DNA of 64,000 nt. Source: Proteles cristata cristata. Lineage: Eukaryota; Chordata; Mammalia; Carnivora; Hyaenidae. Every line of letters starts with the position of its first letter. The stretch's first letter is position 1. Below, piece after piece: positions 1 through 11,720 of this stretch. Where the stretch lies: the NCBI GenBank assembly GCA_017311185.1, contig JAESUZ010001057.1:868001-932000 (forward strand). The letters are read 5' to 3'. The notes below the pieces were generated by a model. The model searched no databases and was not told the DNA's origin. It saw only the letters and a list, made by a program, of their open reading frames with translations. Position numbers and translations under genes: made by a program.

Positions 1-297
1 TCTTGTTTTAGTAGATAGCAAGGAAGTGGTCCAGGACTACTACGGTCAAGTCAAAAGATGAAGGGCTGGCTTAGAAAGTTTTCACTTCAAAAAGGATGAT
101 CATTGTAACTGATTAAAACCATTACATGTGTTCAAGTGTATGAGTTCATACTATTATTTAAAAAAACCGTCATCTTCAGACAATGATAGTCATTATCTTT
201 AAAACTGATAAATAAAAGGAAAGAATCAAGCATTGATCTTGCCTTTCTAGTGACTTTACCACTGGGTAAACCAAATAGTAGATGAAATGAAGCATTT

Positions 298-471
298 CTT
301 TTAATGTTTATTTATTTTTGAGAGAGAGAGAGAGAGAGAGAGAATCCAAAGCAGGCTCCAGCGTCTGAGCTGTCAGCACAGAGCCCAATACGGGGCTCGA
401 ACCAACGAACCGTGGGATCATGACCTGAGCCAGTGTTGGATGCTTAACCAACTGAGCCACCCAGGTGCCCC
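298..471 (-). mobile_element. CAN-SINE (long feline type)
   Basis: Poly-T start, (GA)n tract, tRNA-like head ending gagccacccaggtgcccc. 14-bp target-site duplication gaaatgaagcattt at 284-297 and 472-485, perfect. Confidence 0.95.
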
Positions 472-724
472 GAAATGAAGCATTTTAAAAATAAAGTGCC
501 CCAATTAATAGGAACATTACAATGATAGAATATCATCATTTTGCAACCCCCAGTAAAAACAGATCTAGGCACTGAATCTCATCAGCTGCTAACAACACAA
601 AACGTGAGATGACCAGGTGCCAATTCGGAGGAAATACAAGGACAGAGGGACATCCTGAACTGTGATTTAAGGAGCTGGGAGGATGTGGAAGCAAAGCCCT
701 TCAACTCTCAACAAAAGTGGTTTA

Positions 725-965
725 CTTTTACCAGGTGCTACTACATGCCAGGCACTGTCCCGGCTTTCCATGTATGATCTCACTTAACCTTTGTAACAAC
801 CCCATGGAGCAGGTGTGATTATTATGCTTAATTTATAGATAAGGAAAGTGAGGCACAGAGAGGTTTAGTAATTTGACCAACGTCACACAGCTAACAAACA
901 GGAGCTGGAATTTGAACTCTGGCTCTTTGGCTCTAAGACCTACTCCCTTAAACACTAGGTTATGT
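725..965 (+). mobile_element. MIR
   Basis: Classic MIR core: catgccaggcactgt, atctcacttaacctttgt, aaagtgaggcacagagaggt, cacacagctaacaaacagga, then the degenerate end. Confidence 0.8.
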
Positions 966-999
966 TACCTCTCATTATAAAAACTCTTTTTCCAAAGAA

Positions 1000-3372
1000 A
1001 GAAAAGCTATAATAGTGGGAAGTCCATGCATACATAGACATATGGAAACTTTTAAGATTCTAAATATTATTTAAGAAGGCATGCGCAAATGCTAAAACCA
1101 TAATATTAAACTGGGAAAGAAGAGTTCAGTGCGGTCCTTCCCCTGAATCTGGTTTGGTCCCCACCAACTCTCACCTTGATTCTTTCGGAAAGTGAAAGTG
1201 GCGGGCGGGGTTGATTCTTCTGAGATTGGGCTCCAAAAACCATGTCATGCAGCAAACTTGAAGGTCCTGCATTGACATGGTAGTTGTCAGGACTCACGGG
1301 AGGACGTCGGTGGCAGCCTTCTGCAAACAAGTACCTAAAGCTTGCGGACAGGACAGCCCAAGGATGGCACCTGCTTGACGTGCCCACTCTCCGACAGCCC
1401 AGAGCAGGGCGCCCAAGAGTAGAAAGAACCCACTCCCACCTCTGACAAGTTTCTCCCTATCTCTCCCTTCCCTCCCCATCTGACCCAGCCCTGGGCTAAT
1501 AATGCCAAGATGTGAATTCTGTCTGCCATGCAGAGACAAAGCCCCACCCCACCCCTACCTACAGCCACTGCTTGCCTTTTTTGCTGGGGTCTTTCTCTCA
1601 CTCTCCTTCAAGTCTGACCAATTTTTTGGAAGCATCACTTACACCACAGGGTGAATTTAAATCCCAGAATTACCTCTTTACATTTGCATTTTTATCTCTA
1701 ACTCCCGTTAGAGGATTCCTGACTTGGACACTGGAGGAATTTGGTGACTGTAATTTGCCTCCATTGCCACCCTCCTCCCAGGGGACCTGTTCCAAGCACT
1801 CTACTTTCACCTGTGCAGGAGGCTGCCTTCTTCCCCTGGTAATGGGTGAGCGCCACCAGGAGTCCCTGAGGTCCTCTGGTCCTGTCCACCTGGGCGTCCT
1901 TCCTGGGCTGACCTGCCTCATTCTCCCCCTCCAAAGACATGGAGAGATCAGTATTTATTAGAGTCAGCTGTGGCCAAACAAGCTAGTTTGGCAGCCCTGG
2001 CACCTTTCTTAAACCCAATGAGGAGCTCAGGCATGGGGAGAAACAAGCACCAGATGTCTGAGCACAGATAACTGCCGCTGTCAAATAACTGTCTCTGAAA
2101 ACTCTTCCCTTTAATATATGCACGGTCTATGAATAAATACGTTTCGAATGTGCCCCAAGCCGTTTTTAAGTAAGCACCAACGTTCTCAGTGTAGAGCATC
2201 TCTGCTGTCAACATGATGTGCCGCACAGATACTTGCCTTGATGAACACCAGTTTGAAAGTTTCAAACACTCTCTGTTCTCCTGACATGTTTTTCAACTTT
2301 TCAGGATTTGCTTCTTTCCAGGTGAAAAGAATAAAATAGAAAGGGGGTACCAGCCTCTAAAACAGAGCTTTTGGGAGTTAGGAGATTTGGGGCATATGCA
2401 CACAGATCAAAAAAAAAAAAAAAAATAATGTTGAGCTATTCCTATTCAGTATCAAATGAGCATTGTCAATGTCTTTAAATGGGTCAAAATGTCTGAAGTA
2501 TTGGAATCCAAGATGACCGAAATAATTCTCTGCCTTTGACTTTGGATATCAAAGCTGAGGGTGTTAGTGCGTGCTTCGGTCTCTAAATCTCGGTCCCTGT
2601 GGTTCTCATTTGTCAGAGTTGAATGAATGTCACATACCTGGGCTCCCATATGGAAAGCAGACCCTTCCTCTTGGTGTTAAGGTGGCCTCGGTGCTGTTTG
2701 AAGCGTCACAGGCAACGGTGGGGAGACCTGGGTGCTGATATATACCGTGAGTGAGGCATTCTGATGCCCACATCTATCACTGTGATTAGTCTCTTCCCCT
2801 GTCACTTCCTGTTTTCTAGCAGATCAACGGGCTAAAAATGCCCCGGTATCAGTAATTGTTTACCAAACCATCTGCACATACAGATCATGCTGTTTAGGTT
2901 TACCAACGCATACTCAAAATGAAGGGCATTTGTCTTGTTGCTGCCTTGATATATGTAGCAATCCCACCAGAATCAATGCTCCCCAGGTTCATTAAGGGGG
3001 GGGGTGCCAATTTTGTTAGCATGTGGATTTCCCATTGACAAATGATGGCTCTCTTCCCATTGAAATATGGCACTTGCTTCAGTGAATCCTAATGCACAGG
3101 TTTCAACATCACAATTACATGTTCGAACAGCATAATCAAGCTTCTAGAAAGAGTTGTTTATACTCGTTGTCTCCATTTCCTAACACCCTCTTTATTCCTC
3201 ACCCTGGCCCCTCTCATTCCACAGAAACATCTTTCCCCAAGGTCAAAATCTGGTGACTTCTGACTCACTAGATCCAGTGGGCATCTAGCTTGACCTCCCA
3301 GCAGCATTCAGTCCTGTGAACCACTTCTCCTTCCTTTTTTAAATTATTTTTTTTCTTTTTAAAAACATTTCA
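1000..3372. other. Mostly unique intergenic DNA
   Basis: I see no exon or recognisable repeat apart from an A18 run at 2409-2426 and a G run at 2995-3004. The 149-codon plus frame at 1512-1961 has no domain, no splice context and no coding bias that I can see. Confidence 0.5.
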
Positions 3373-3585
3373 GGGGCACCTGGGTGGCTCAATCAGTTAA
3401 GTGTCCTACTTCGGCTCAGGTCATGATCTCATGGTTTGTGGATTCGAGCCCTGAGTCGGGCTCTGTGCTGACAGCTAGCTCAGAGCCTGGAGCCTGCTTC
3501 GTATTCTCTGTCTCCCTCTCTCTCTGACTCTCCTCTGCTCACGCTGTCTCTCTCTCTCTCTCAGAAATAAATAAAACATTAAAAA
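3373..3585 (+). mobile_element. CAN-SINE
   Basis: Full-length head to A-rich tail (ggggcacctgggtggctcaa … tctctctctctcagaaataa). Its tail abuts the poly-T of the next, opposite-strand SINE. Confidence 0.93.
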
Positions 3586-4013
3586 TTTTTTTAAAATTTT
3601 AACGTTTATTTCTTTTCTTTTTTTTTTTAATGTTTTATTTATTTCTAGGAGAGAGAGAGACAGCGTGAGCAGGGGAGGGTCAGAGAGAGAGGGAGTCACA
3701 GACTGAAACAGGCTCCAGGCTCTGAGCTGGCAGTCAGCACAGAGCCCGACGCGGGGCCGAACCCACGAACCGCGAGATCATGACCTAAGCGAAAGTCGGA
3801 CGCTTAACCGACTAAGCCACCCAGGCGCCCCTAACGTTTATTTCTGAGAGAGATAGAGCAAGCGAGGGAAGGGCAGAGAGAGGGGAACAGAGGATCCAAA
3901 GCAGGCTCTGCACTGACAGCAGTGAGCCCGATGTAGGACTCGCACTCATGAACTGTGAAATCATGACCTGAGCCAAAGACGGACCCTTAACCGACTGAGC
4001 CACCCAGGCGCCC
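3586..4013 (-). mobile_element. CAN-SINE interrupted by another CAN-SINE
   Basis: The outer copy is split by the younger element at 3614-3831; the outer body resumes at 3846 and ends cacccaggcgccc. The inner insertion duplicated taacgtttatttct. Confidence 0.9.
3614..3831 (-). mobile_element. Young CAN-SINE nested inside a SINE
   Basis: Young-subfamily signature (ctaggagagagag… on the minus strand equals …ctcctag; gctggcagtcagcacagagc; cgcgagatcatgacctaagc). Perfect 14-bp duplication at 3600-3613 and 3832-3845. Confidence 0.93.
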
Positions 4014-4329
4014 TACTCTCTCCTTCCTGAAACACCCTTCTCCCCTAGGTTTCTGGGCAACCCCTCTACTGGTGTTCTTCTCACTCTCAGACCCTACAGC
4101 TCTGGCTGTCTTGTGGGTTCATCTGCATTCAGCCATTGAGTGTTGAAACTCATCAAGATCTCTCCTGGGCCCCTTTCCTCCTTCCTGTATGCTTTCTTCC
4201 CCAGCCCTATGTCAATTACCATATATGCCAATGATCTCACACACAGCCCAAGCCTCCCCCTCTGTTACACTCTTGTAGCCAACTGCTAATTAACATCACC
4301 GACTCAACAGTCCAAAACCCTTTTTCCCC
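4014..4329. other. Unique intergenic DNA
   Basis: Pyrimidine-rich, probably degenerate L2-like text; no gene or clear repeat boundary seen. Confidence 0.35.
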
Positions 4330-4425
4330 AAGAAAAAGGAGATGAGAGAAAAGGAAAGGAGGAGAAGGGAAGGGAAAGTAGGGAAAAGAGAGGAGGGGAA
4401 GGGAGGGAAGAGGAGGGAATGGTCA
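4330..4425. repeat. Polypurine (GGAAA/GGGA)n tract
   Basis: About 95 bases that are almost exclusively A and G on the plus strand (gaaaaggaaaggaggagaag and similar). Low-complexity DNA that could adopt triplex structure. Confidence 0.8.
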
Positions 4426-4469
4426 AACAAGCAAGCCTTGCTTTTCGTGCTCCGTCTCTGTCACAATGA

Positions 4470-5490
4470 ACACGACCACCATTCATCCAGTTCCACAGCC
4501 ACATACCTGGACATTTTGTTTGATATCTTTTTCTCCCCAAGTGCAGATTCTAGCCAGTCACCAAGCCTGTCTCTTCTACCAACAGAATGCCTCCACTTCT
4601 CTCTATCTGCATTCCATCTCCCTAGTACAAAAAGTGAGGGGACAACTAACATTATCTTGTGCCTGGACGATTGCCCTAGCCTGCTTTCTCTCTCCCCAAA
4701 CCACCACTGCATCCTTCCCACTCAACTTTGCTAACATCCTTCAATAGCTTCCCTCTGTTCTTTTAATTTTTTATGTTTATCTTATTTTTTAGAGACAGAG
4801 TGTGAGCAGGGGAGGGACAGAGAGAGAAGGAGACAGAGAATCTGAAGCAGGCTCCAGGCTCTGAGCTGTCAGCACAAAGCCTGAGGTGGAGCTCAAACTC
4901 ATGAACTGCGAGAACACGACCTGAGCCAAAATCAAGAGTCAGGTGCTCAACCAACTGAGCTGCCCAGGCACCTCATAGCTTCCCTCTGTTCTTAAGGTGA
5001 AGACCCACATCCCCAACACATCCATAGGCCCTGCATGGTCCCTCCAGCTCCTGTCCTCCTCTCTGACCTCCATTTCCTAGAACACTCTCCCAGTTCCTTA
5101 GTTACCCCTGCTTCCCTACCTGCCACAGGGCCTCTGCACATGCTGTCCCCTCTGCCTGAAATGTTCTCCTTCTTTGGCCTCCACCCCACTTTGCCTGGTT
5201 AACTCCACATCATTCAGATCTTCTCAGTTGCCACTTCCTCAGGGGAGCAGCAACCCTGACTCCCTGCAGTAGATCAAGTGGCCTGTCGTAAGCTCCCACA
5301 GTGAGACGTCCCTCATCTTTAGGTCTCCCCTGACTGCATGATTACATGTCTGTTAGTGCAATTATTGAATTGCTAGCTATCTCCCCATTAGCCAGTGAGC
5401 TTCATGAGGATAGGGACCACGTCCAACCCATGGTTCAGCCTCGCAGACTTAGCTTATCACAAGTCCTGAAAATGTTAAATGGTTTAATAA
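4470..5490 (+). mobile_element. L2 fragment interrupted by a SINE
   Basis: Text typical of the L2 3' half: acatccttcaatagcttccc, tgccacagggcctctgcaca, tgctgtcccctctgcctgaa, caggggagcagcaaccctga, ccattagccagtgagcttca. The SINE at 4763-4974 splits it. Confidence 0.7.
4763..4974 (-). mobile_element. CAN-SINE in L2
   Basis: Flanked by a perfect 19-bp duplication atagcttccctctgttctt (4744-4762, 4975-4993). Confidence 0.95.
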
Positions 5491-5533
5491 TAAAAGTGGC
5501 TTTTCGAACTTTGCTTTAAGAAAGTATTTAACA

Positions 5534-5740
5534 GGGGCGCCTGGGTGGCTTAGTCGGTTAAGCGTCCGACTTTCACTTAGGTCATGATCTCGCGGTTCGT
5601 GGGTTCGGGCCCTGCGTCGGGCTCTGTGCTGACTGCCAGCTCAGAGCCTGGAGCCTGTTTCAGTCTGTGACTCCCTCTCTCTCTGACCCTCCCCTGCTCA
5701 CGCTGTCTCTCTCTCTCCTAGAAATAAAAAAAAAAAAAAA
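5534..5740 (+). mobile_element. Young CAN-SINE
   Basis: Young-subfamily signature cttagtcggttaagcgtccg, actttcacttaggtcatgat, ctgactgccagctcagagcc, ctcctagaaata. Duplication agtatttaacag on both sides; A16 tail. Confidence 0.95.
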
Positions 5741-5752
5741 AAGTATTTAACA

Positions 5753-6146
5753 GATTTGTATTTACATTTCCCTAAATGACCATAAATGTAAAAGTTCCCT
5801 ACTCTTACCTCTCTTCTTTTGATATGCATCTCAGCTGTGGGGTAGATCTACGAGAATGAGGGAAGAGTGGGCACCCCAAGAGTCAGAGCCTACAGTAAAT
5901 GAGGTTTCTTGTGTCCTAGATCTTATTGGAACTCTGAATGTGCCAGGTGCTTATTGCACCTGTGGCTTATCAGTGCTGCTGAAAATGTCCCCCGAGAGAC
6001 TGACACTTGCTTCAAGGGACCATGAACTTGCTCCCAACCATACTCAGCAATTGTGGACATTTTAGGGATTTTATCATCATATTTCCACAACTTAATAATC
6101 TGGAGGTCAATCAAGGGCATTAAAAAATGTAATGATTTCTAAAAAA
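5753..6146. other. Unique intergenic DNA
   Basis: No gene or repeat recognised. Confidence 0.4.
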
Positions 6147-6361
6147 AAAAAAATTTAATGTGTATTTATTTTTGAGAGAGAGACAACGTGAGCAGGGGAG
6201 GGTCAGAGAGAGGGGGAGACACAGAATCTGAAACAGGCTCCAGGCTCTGAGCTAGCTGTCAGCACAGAGCCCGAGGGGGGGGGGACTCTAACTCATGAAC
6301 CGTGTAATCATGGCCTGAACTAAAGTCAGTCACTTAACCAACTGAACCACTCAGGTGCCCC
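6147..6361 (-). mobile_element. CAN-SINE
   Basis: Poly-A/T-rich 3' end, (GA)n, head ending ccactcaggtgcccc. Contains a G11 run at 6274-6284 in the body, unusual for the family. Confidence 0.9.
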
Positions 6362-7019
6362 CAAACTGCAAGAATTTCTAGTGGCCAGCTCCTGACATGC
6401 TGATGTCCCTGGGTGAGACCCTAGGACCCCAGACCTGCCCTCTCCACTGGGTGAATGCCACTCACCTACACTCAGCTGAAGCTACCCCCCTCCCCTGCTC
6501 CGGCCTTTCCCATCCACCACTGTCTGTAGCTGCCATTTCCTTATGGCTCTGCCCATTGAGCCGAAAGAAACCAGGACCACTACCCCAGCCCTTGTGGCAT
6601 TCAACTGCAGCTGCCCCCCGCCTCAGTTCAGGGGGTGAGAGCTTCCTCCACCATCACCAAGCCTAGCTGTCTCCCGAGTCTGGCCAAATCCCGAACAGTC
6701 TGGCTTGAGTGGGCCACCAGCTAGTTTCCCCGGATGCTGTCATGTAGCCCAGCCCTCTCCAGCCTGCCCACCGGGCTTGCTTCTCTCAGAACTTAGAGGC
6801 AGCATGTCCACTTTTCTTATTTCAGGCTGCTGGCTGTGGCCCCCAGAGTCTAACCTGAATCCCCAAATCTCTCTGCCATTTTCCCAGGACATGGAGTCGG
6901 CCTTCATATCAGAGAGGCTCTCGATAGCCGCCTCTGGTATCCTGGCCCCTGAGGGGACTCCAGCATGATCCTTGCTACACTTTCCCCACTGCCAAGACAC
7001 CTCCCTCACCCCCGCCTCC
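6362..7019. other. GC-moderate unique DNA
   Basis: Overlapping plus (6397-6666, 6705-6968) and minus frames are open, but none has a recognisable domain or a convincing splice pair. Some of it may be the 5' part of the L2 that follows. Confidence 0.4.
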
Positions 7020-7300
7020 CCCACAAAGGCTGTGCCTCCTCAGCTCAGTTGTTACTTCTCAGGGCAGCCTCCTCTGACCCACAGACCAGATCAGATCTCC
7101 TGGAGGTTTGCTCCCTCTCCTCTGTAGCTCTTACGAGTTTGTAATCCTATATTTGATTTCTATCTACATCCCCCTCGGGAAGATAAGGTCATGGGAGGCA
7201 GCAATTTTGTCCTTTGCCCACTATTGCATCGGCAGCATCCTGCACGCCTGGCCCGTGGTAGGGGCGCAATAAACATTTGTTGAGCGAGTGGATGGACTAG
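7020..7300 (+). mobile_element. L2 3' end
   Basis: cagggcagcctcctctgacc, ctgtagctcttacg, then gcctggcccgtggtaggggc and caataaacatttgttgagcg, the typical L2 terminus. Confidence 0.75.
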
Positions 7301-7961
7301 GATTCACTTCATTACACGTCAAGCTTTTGAGAGCTTGTCTTCAGCAAACTCCTTGCTCTGCGATGGCAAAGAAAACACTTTTGGAGGCAGTCCCTCACCA
7401 GTGCTCACTGCCTGTGTGAGCACCACAATATTTCTACTTGTGGGCTCGATACTCCAACCCCATATTTTATTAAAGTATTCCGCTCGGCGTGGTAAAAAAC
7501 ACTGTTACTGGCTTGCGGTCAGTTAAACCTGGCTCTGGGGGAAGGGGTCATGTTACAACATTGCAGATAAGTGAGCATATCAGTGCCAGGCAGGGAGGAG
7601 GCTACGAGAACCCCAGGTCCTGCCTGGGGACATTCACCCTCCTCCCGTCCGCTGTGCGGATTGCAGAGGCCTTGAAGAAGGAGTGAACAGTCCCAGAACC
7701 AAGTGACAAGGATTCCTATGACCCCCAAAGCCATGAGGTGGCTCTTAAGTGGGGGATCTCAGAATGGCACCCACCGTGTGGTTGGCATCCAACATTTTCA
7801 GGTTTGCTTTGTGGTTTGTCAAGTCATGACACCCAGGGCTGTTGGAAGATGGCAACAGTGTATTTAAACAAGATCCACAGCAAAGTAGCTCTGATAAAGA
7901 GGGTTGAGGCCCTTGGGGTCAGAACCGTCACTGAGTTACCCATCAAGAATGAACCCTCGTA
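7301..7961. other. Unique intergenic DNA
   Basis: No gene or repeat recognised. Confidence 0.4.
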
Positions 7962-8400
7962 GGGGCACCTGGGTGGCTCCGTCGGATGGGCATCTGATTT
8001 CGGCTCAGGTCATGATCTCACAGTCCATGAGTTCGAGCCCCGCCTCAGACTCTGTGCTGACAGCTCAGAGCCTGGAGCCTGCTTTGGATTCTGTGTCTCC
8101 CTCTCTCTGCCCCTCCCCCACTCATGCTTTGTCTCTCCTTCAAAAATAAATAAACATTGGGGCGCCTGGGTGGCTTAGTCGGTTAAGCGTCCGACTTTCA
8201 CTTAGGTCATGATCTCGCGGTTCGTGGGTTCGAGCCCCGCGTCGGGCTCTGTGCTGACTGCCAGCTCAGAGCCTGGAGCTTGTTTCAGAGTCTGTGTCTC
8301 CCTCTCTTTCTGACCCTCCCCTGCTCATGCTGTCTCTCTCTCTCTCTCTCTCTCCTAGAAATAAATAAAAATATTAAAAAATAAATAAACATTAAAAAAT
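7962..8400 (+). mobile_element. CAN-SINE with a second SINE in its A-tail
   Basis: Outer copy 7962-8158 reaches aaaaataaataaacatt, where the copy at 8159-8379 is inserted; the outer tail resumes aaataaataaacattaaaaa. The whole three-SINE block (7962-8667) is flanked by atgaacc(c/t)tcgt. Confidence 0.9.
8159..8379 (+). mobile_element. Young CAN-SINE inserted in SINE tail
   Basis: Young-subfamily signature (ttcacttaggtcatgatctc, gactgccagctcagagcctg, ctcctagaaataaataaa). Duplicates the host tail aaataaataaacatt. Confidence 0.92.
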
Positions 8401-8415
8401 CTTTTTAAAAAATGA

Positions 8416-8666
8416 GGGGCACCTGGGTGGCTCAGTCGGTTAAGTGTCTGACTTCAGCTCAGGTCATGACCTCACGGTTCGTGGGTTTAAGCCCCGCGTC
8501 TGGCTCTGTGCTGATAGCTAGCTCAGAACTTGGAGACTGTCTTCGGATTCTGTGACTCCCTCTCTCTCTGACCCTCCCCTGCTCATGCTGTCTCTATCTC
8601 TCTCTCAAAAATAAATAAAACATTTAAAAAAATTTTTTAAATAAATAAATAAAAATTTTTAAAAAA
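8416..8666 (+). mobile_element. CAN-SINE, third of a tandem cluster
   Basis: Full head and CT tract, followed by an expanded (AAAT)n tail. Confidence 0.92.
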
Positions 8667-8769
8667 TGAATGAACCTTCGTTGAATGGAAGAAGCTCCTG
8701 GGAAGCGGTGTGGGGAAGGTGGAAAGAGCACCAGGCATGTTGTCAAGGTAATGGCCACGCTACTTGCCA

Positions 8770-8990
8770 TGGGTGGGCGCTGCGCTGTGACCAACACTAT
8801 GCGTGCATTGTCTCATTTAATCCCACGGTAGCCTATGAGGGTTCTTAATATCATTGTTTTTCAGATAATGAAACCAAGCGTCAGGATACAAAAAAAAAAT
8901 GTGCCAAAGGTGACACAGTCAAGTAACCGTCAGAGTTAGGATTTGAAGCCAGTTCCATGTGATTCCACGTCAACCCACTTACACTGGGAT
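8770..8990 (+). mobile_element. MIR
   Basis: gcattgtctcatttaatccc, cagataatgaaaccaagcgt, gtgacacagtcaagtaaccg, ggatttgaagccagtt. Confidence 0.75.
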
Positions 8991-8999
8991 ACACTGCCC

Positions 9000-9150
9000 A
9001 TTGGGAAAGTTGGGTTTGAGCCCTGAGTCTTCCATTAGGGCTGTGTGTCTTGGAATAATCACTTCACTTCTGCAGAAGTTTCATTATCTGTAAAATGTGA
9101 CTAATAATACCTATGGCAGAGGATTAGATGAGACAATGTCCCTCACTACA
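9000..9150 (+). mobile_element. MIRb-like element
   Basis: cttggaataatcacttcact, gtttcattatctgtaaaatg, tgactaataatacctatggc, attagatgagacaatg. Confidence 0.7.
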
Positions 9151-9382
9151 ACTGTGCCATTCCACCAGCCACTGGCCACATGTGCCTCCTGAACACTTGC
9201 AATGTGGCTAGTCTGAAATGACATGTCCTACAAGTGGGAAACATACAGATTCTGAATATTTACTAGGAAAAAAAAGAATGCAAGGAATCTCATTAATAAT
9301 TTTTCATATGAAATATATGTCACAATGATAATATATCACATTAAGTAAGATATATTACTAGAATTAATTTCACCTGTTTGGT

Positions 9383-9593
9383 TTTTTTTTAATTTTTAAA
9401 GTATTTATTTTTGAAAGAGGGACAGTGTGGGCGGGGAGAGGGGCAGAGAGAGAGGGAGACACAGAATCCAAAGCAGGCCCCAGGCTCTGAGCTGTCTGCA
9501 TGGAGCCCGACACGGGGCTCAAAGCCACAAACTGTGAGATAGTGGCCTGAGCCTAAGTCAGACACTCAACCAGCTGAGGCACCTAGGCACCCC
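9383..9593 (-). mobile_element. CAN-SINE
   Basis: Diverged copy ending gaggcacctaggcacccc. Confidence 0.9.
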
Positions 9594-10199
9594 TCTTTTT
9601 ATTTTTTTTAATGTGGCTACTAGAAAATTAAAATTGTATACATGACTTACATTATATTCATATGGGATGGCACAATTCCAGAGCCCTGTAAAGAAGAGTG
9701 ATTATTGTTACGGTGATTTCACACAGAACCATATTCCATTTCACCACTGAGGTCAGCACCTAGACAGTGTGACATAGAATGAGACCCCATTTTTCTATAA
9801 ATATGAGTTTTAATGAATTTTAAAAGCTGTAGGTTTTATTTATTTTCTTTGAATATAGTTGATGCTTACACACGAGCTGTAGGTTTTCATCTTTTTGAAT
9901 CCAGTCTTTGTGATGTGTGTCTTGTTCTTCAAATAAACAAGGTCTTCCAGGTGGAGGGAGGTCTCCGTGTCTGGAGGGGTGAACCCACTCAAAGTATATA
10001 GGTGACCATTCAAAGCATTCTGACCCAGGTTCTTTATTCAGGTAACTGGAGAATAAGGATCTCATGGAGTACAAAAATCACTTTTCCCTTACACCTGGCA
10101 GAAATGATCCTTTTTCTCTTTCATTGCTTATCATATGTTGCATACCCCCACTCATTATAATGTATGAATCACTGCAAGTGTTTCAAACCACTGTCTATG
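9594..10199. other. Unique intergenic DNA
   Basis: AT-rich. No gene recognised; frames at 9813-10074 are short and overlap on both strands. Confidence 0.4.
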
Positions 10200-10214
10200 A
10201 AAGCATATCATTTT

Positions 10215-10399
10215 TTTTTTTTTAATTTTGGGAGAGATATGGAGGGAGGCAGAGAGGGAGAGAGAAAGAATCTTAAGATGAGAGAATCTGTACTGAGTGT
10301 GGATCCTGATGGAGGGCTCAATCCTACGCCCCTGGGATCATGTCCTGGGCCGAAATCAAGAGTTGGACACTTACATAACTGAGCCCCCCAGGCACCCCT
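10215..10399 (-). mobile_element. CAN-SINE, diverged
   Basis: Degenerate body but clear duplication gaaagcatatcattt (about 10199-10213 and 10400-10414). Confidence 0.85.
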
Positions 10400-10447
10400 G
10401 AAAGCATATCATTTCAATACATGCCTAAATTTCATCTTGTTACTTTT

Positions 10448-10787
10448 TTAAAATTTATTTTTTTAATTTACATCTAAGCACACAGTGCAACAACGATTTC
10501 AGGAGTGGATTCCTTAATGACCCTCCCCCATTTAGCCCATCCCCCCTCCCACAGCCCCTCCAGCAACCCTCTGTTTGGTCTCCATATTTAAGAGTCTCTT
10601 ATATTTTGTCCCCCTCCCTGTTTTTATATTATTTTTGCTTCCCTTTCCTTAGGTTCATCTGTTTTATATCTTACAGTCCTCATATGAGTGAAGTCATGTG
10701 ATATTTGTCTTTCTGACTAATTTTGCTTAGCACAATACCCTCTAGTTCCATCCACATAGTTGCAAAGGGCAAGGTTTCGCTCTTCCG
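10448..10787 (-). mobile_element. 5'-truncated L1 3' end
   Basis: Minus-strand L1 tail (ggattccttaatgaccctcc, agtgaagtcatgtgatattt, tagttccatccacatagttg). Flanking duplication tct(t/c)gttactttt at 10435-10447 and 10788-10800. Confidence 0.85.
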
Positions 10788-10800
10788 TCTCGTTACTTTT

Positions 10801-10978
10801 GACCCATCATCATTCCAATCTAGAAAATGTGGGATCTTGATTCTCTCCTTGAGCATCATGCCTTCCGTTTCAGCTTTGTATTCGTCTGCAAGTTCTGTTT
10901 CAGACTTTCTATTGTTCATCCAGGTCACTGAATGAGAACATGGCTAACGACAGAAGTCAATATAATGATAGCCTTCAT
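10801..10978. other. Coding-like unique segment split by L1
   Basis: The minus strand has an open stretch with residues such as NNRKSETELADEYKAE and IPHFLDWNDDG. It looks more protein-like than its surroundings, but it ends in a stop just past the L1 insertion point and has no splice context. Possibly an old retrocopy fragment. Confidence 0.25.
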
Positions 10979-10993
10979 AAGGACCGAGGCCCC

Positions 10994-11213
10994 GGGGCAC
11001 CTGGGTGGCTTAGTTGGTTAAGCGTCCGACTTTCACTTAGGTCATGATCTCGCGGTTCGTGGGTTCGAGCCCCGCGTCGGCTCTGTGCTGACTGCCAGCT
11101 CAGAGCCTGGAGCCTGTTTCAGTCTGTGACTCCCTCTCTCTCTGACCCTCCCCTGCTCACGCTGTCTCTCTCTCTCTCGCCTAGAAATAAATAAAACATT
11201 AAAAAAAAAAAAA
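10994..11213 (+). mobile_element. Young CAN-SINE
   Basis: Young-subfamily signature, A15 tail, perfect duplication aaggaccgaggcccc at 10979-10993 and 11214-11228. Confidence 0.95.
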
Positions 11214-11329
11214 AAGGACCGAGGCCCCAAACTTATGTAGCTGAGAGAGACACTGATCTACATTCCATATGGAAGTGATAGCCCAGGAAAAAGCACCCTA
11301 TAATGAAAGGATTTTTGTTTTAGTTAGGG

Positions 11330-11720
11330 TGATGCTAGCTGCTGTAATGCCTGAACCCCAACATTTCAGAGATTGAACACCACAGAGGTATATTTCTCCC
11401 TCATAACAGTCCGGTGCTGATGGTCCTGCTCAGCGGGTATCTATTCTTCCCTTGGTGATTTAGGCCCAGGGCACCATCCCCACCATCACAGTGTTCTACC
11501 AACTCCTAAGGCTTTATTGTCCTCTGCAGTCAGTCAGCAAAGAGAGAACTTGGAGAAAACAACTACATCTCTTAAACCTGGCTTGACAGTGGTACACAGT
11601 GACTTCTGTTCATATTCCATCAATGTGAATTTAGCACATGGTCCCTCCTAGACCTAAGAGAAGCTAGAAATACAGTTCCTGGATGGGAAGCCCCTTCCTA
11701 GAAAAACACTGTAGGATGAA
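11330..11720 (+). mobile_element. Old interspersed repeat, family unresolved
   Basis: Resembles the widespread old-mammal repeat text 'gctgctgtaa … tatatttctccctcataaca … gtccggtgctgatggtcctg'. I cannot name the family with confidence. Confidence 0.4.

Noticed and set aside
298..471. tRNA-like sequences in the many repeat heads
   Set aside because: They are SINE promoters derived from a tRNA, lack a foldable complete cloverleaf and are dispersed with target duplications; no real tRNA gene is supported.
1512..1961. 149-codon plus-strand frame
   Set aside because: No domain, no splice context, and the opposite strand is open too; single-exon chance frame.
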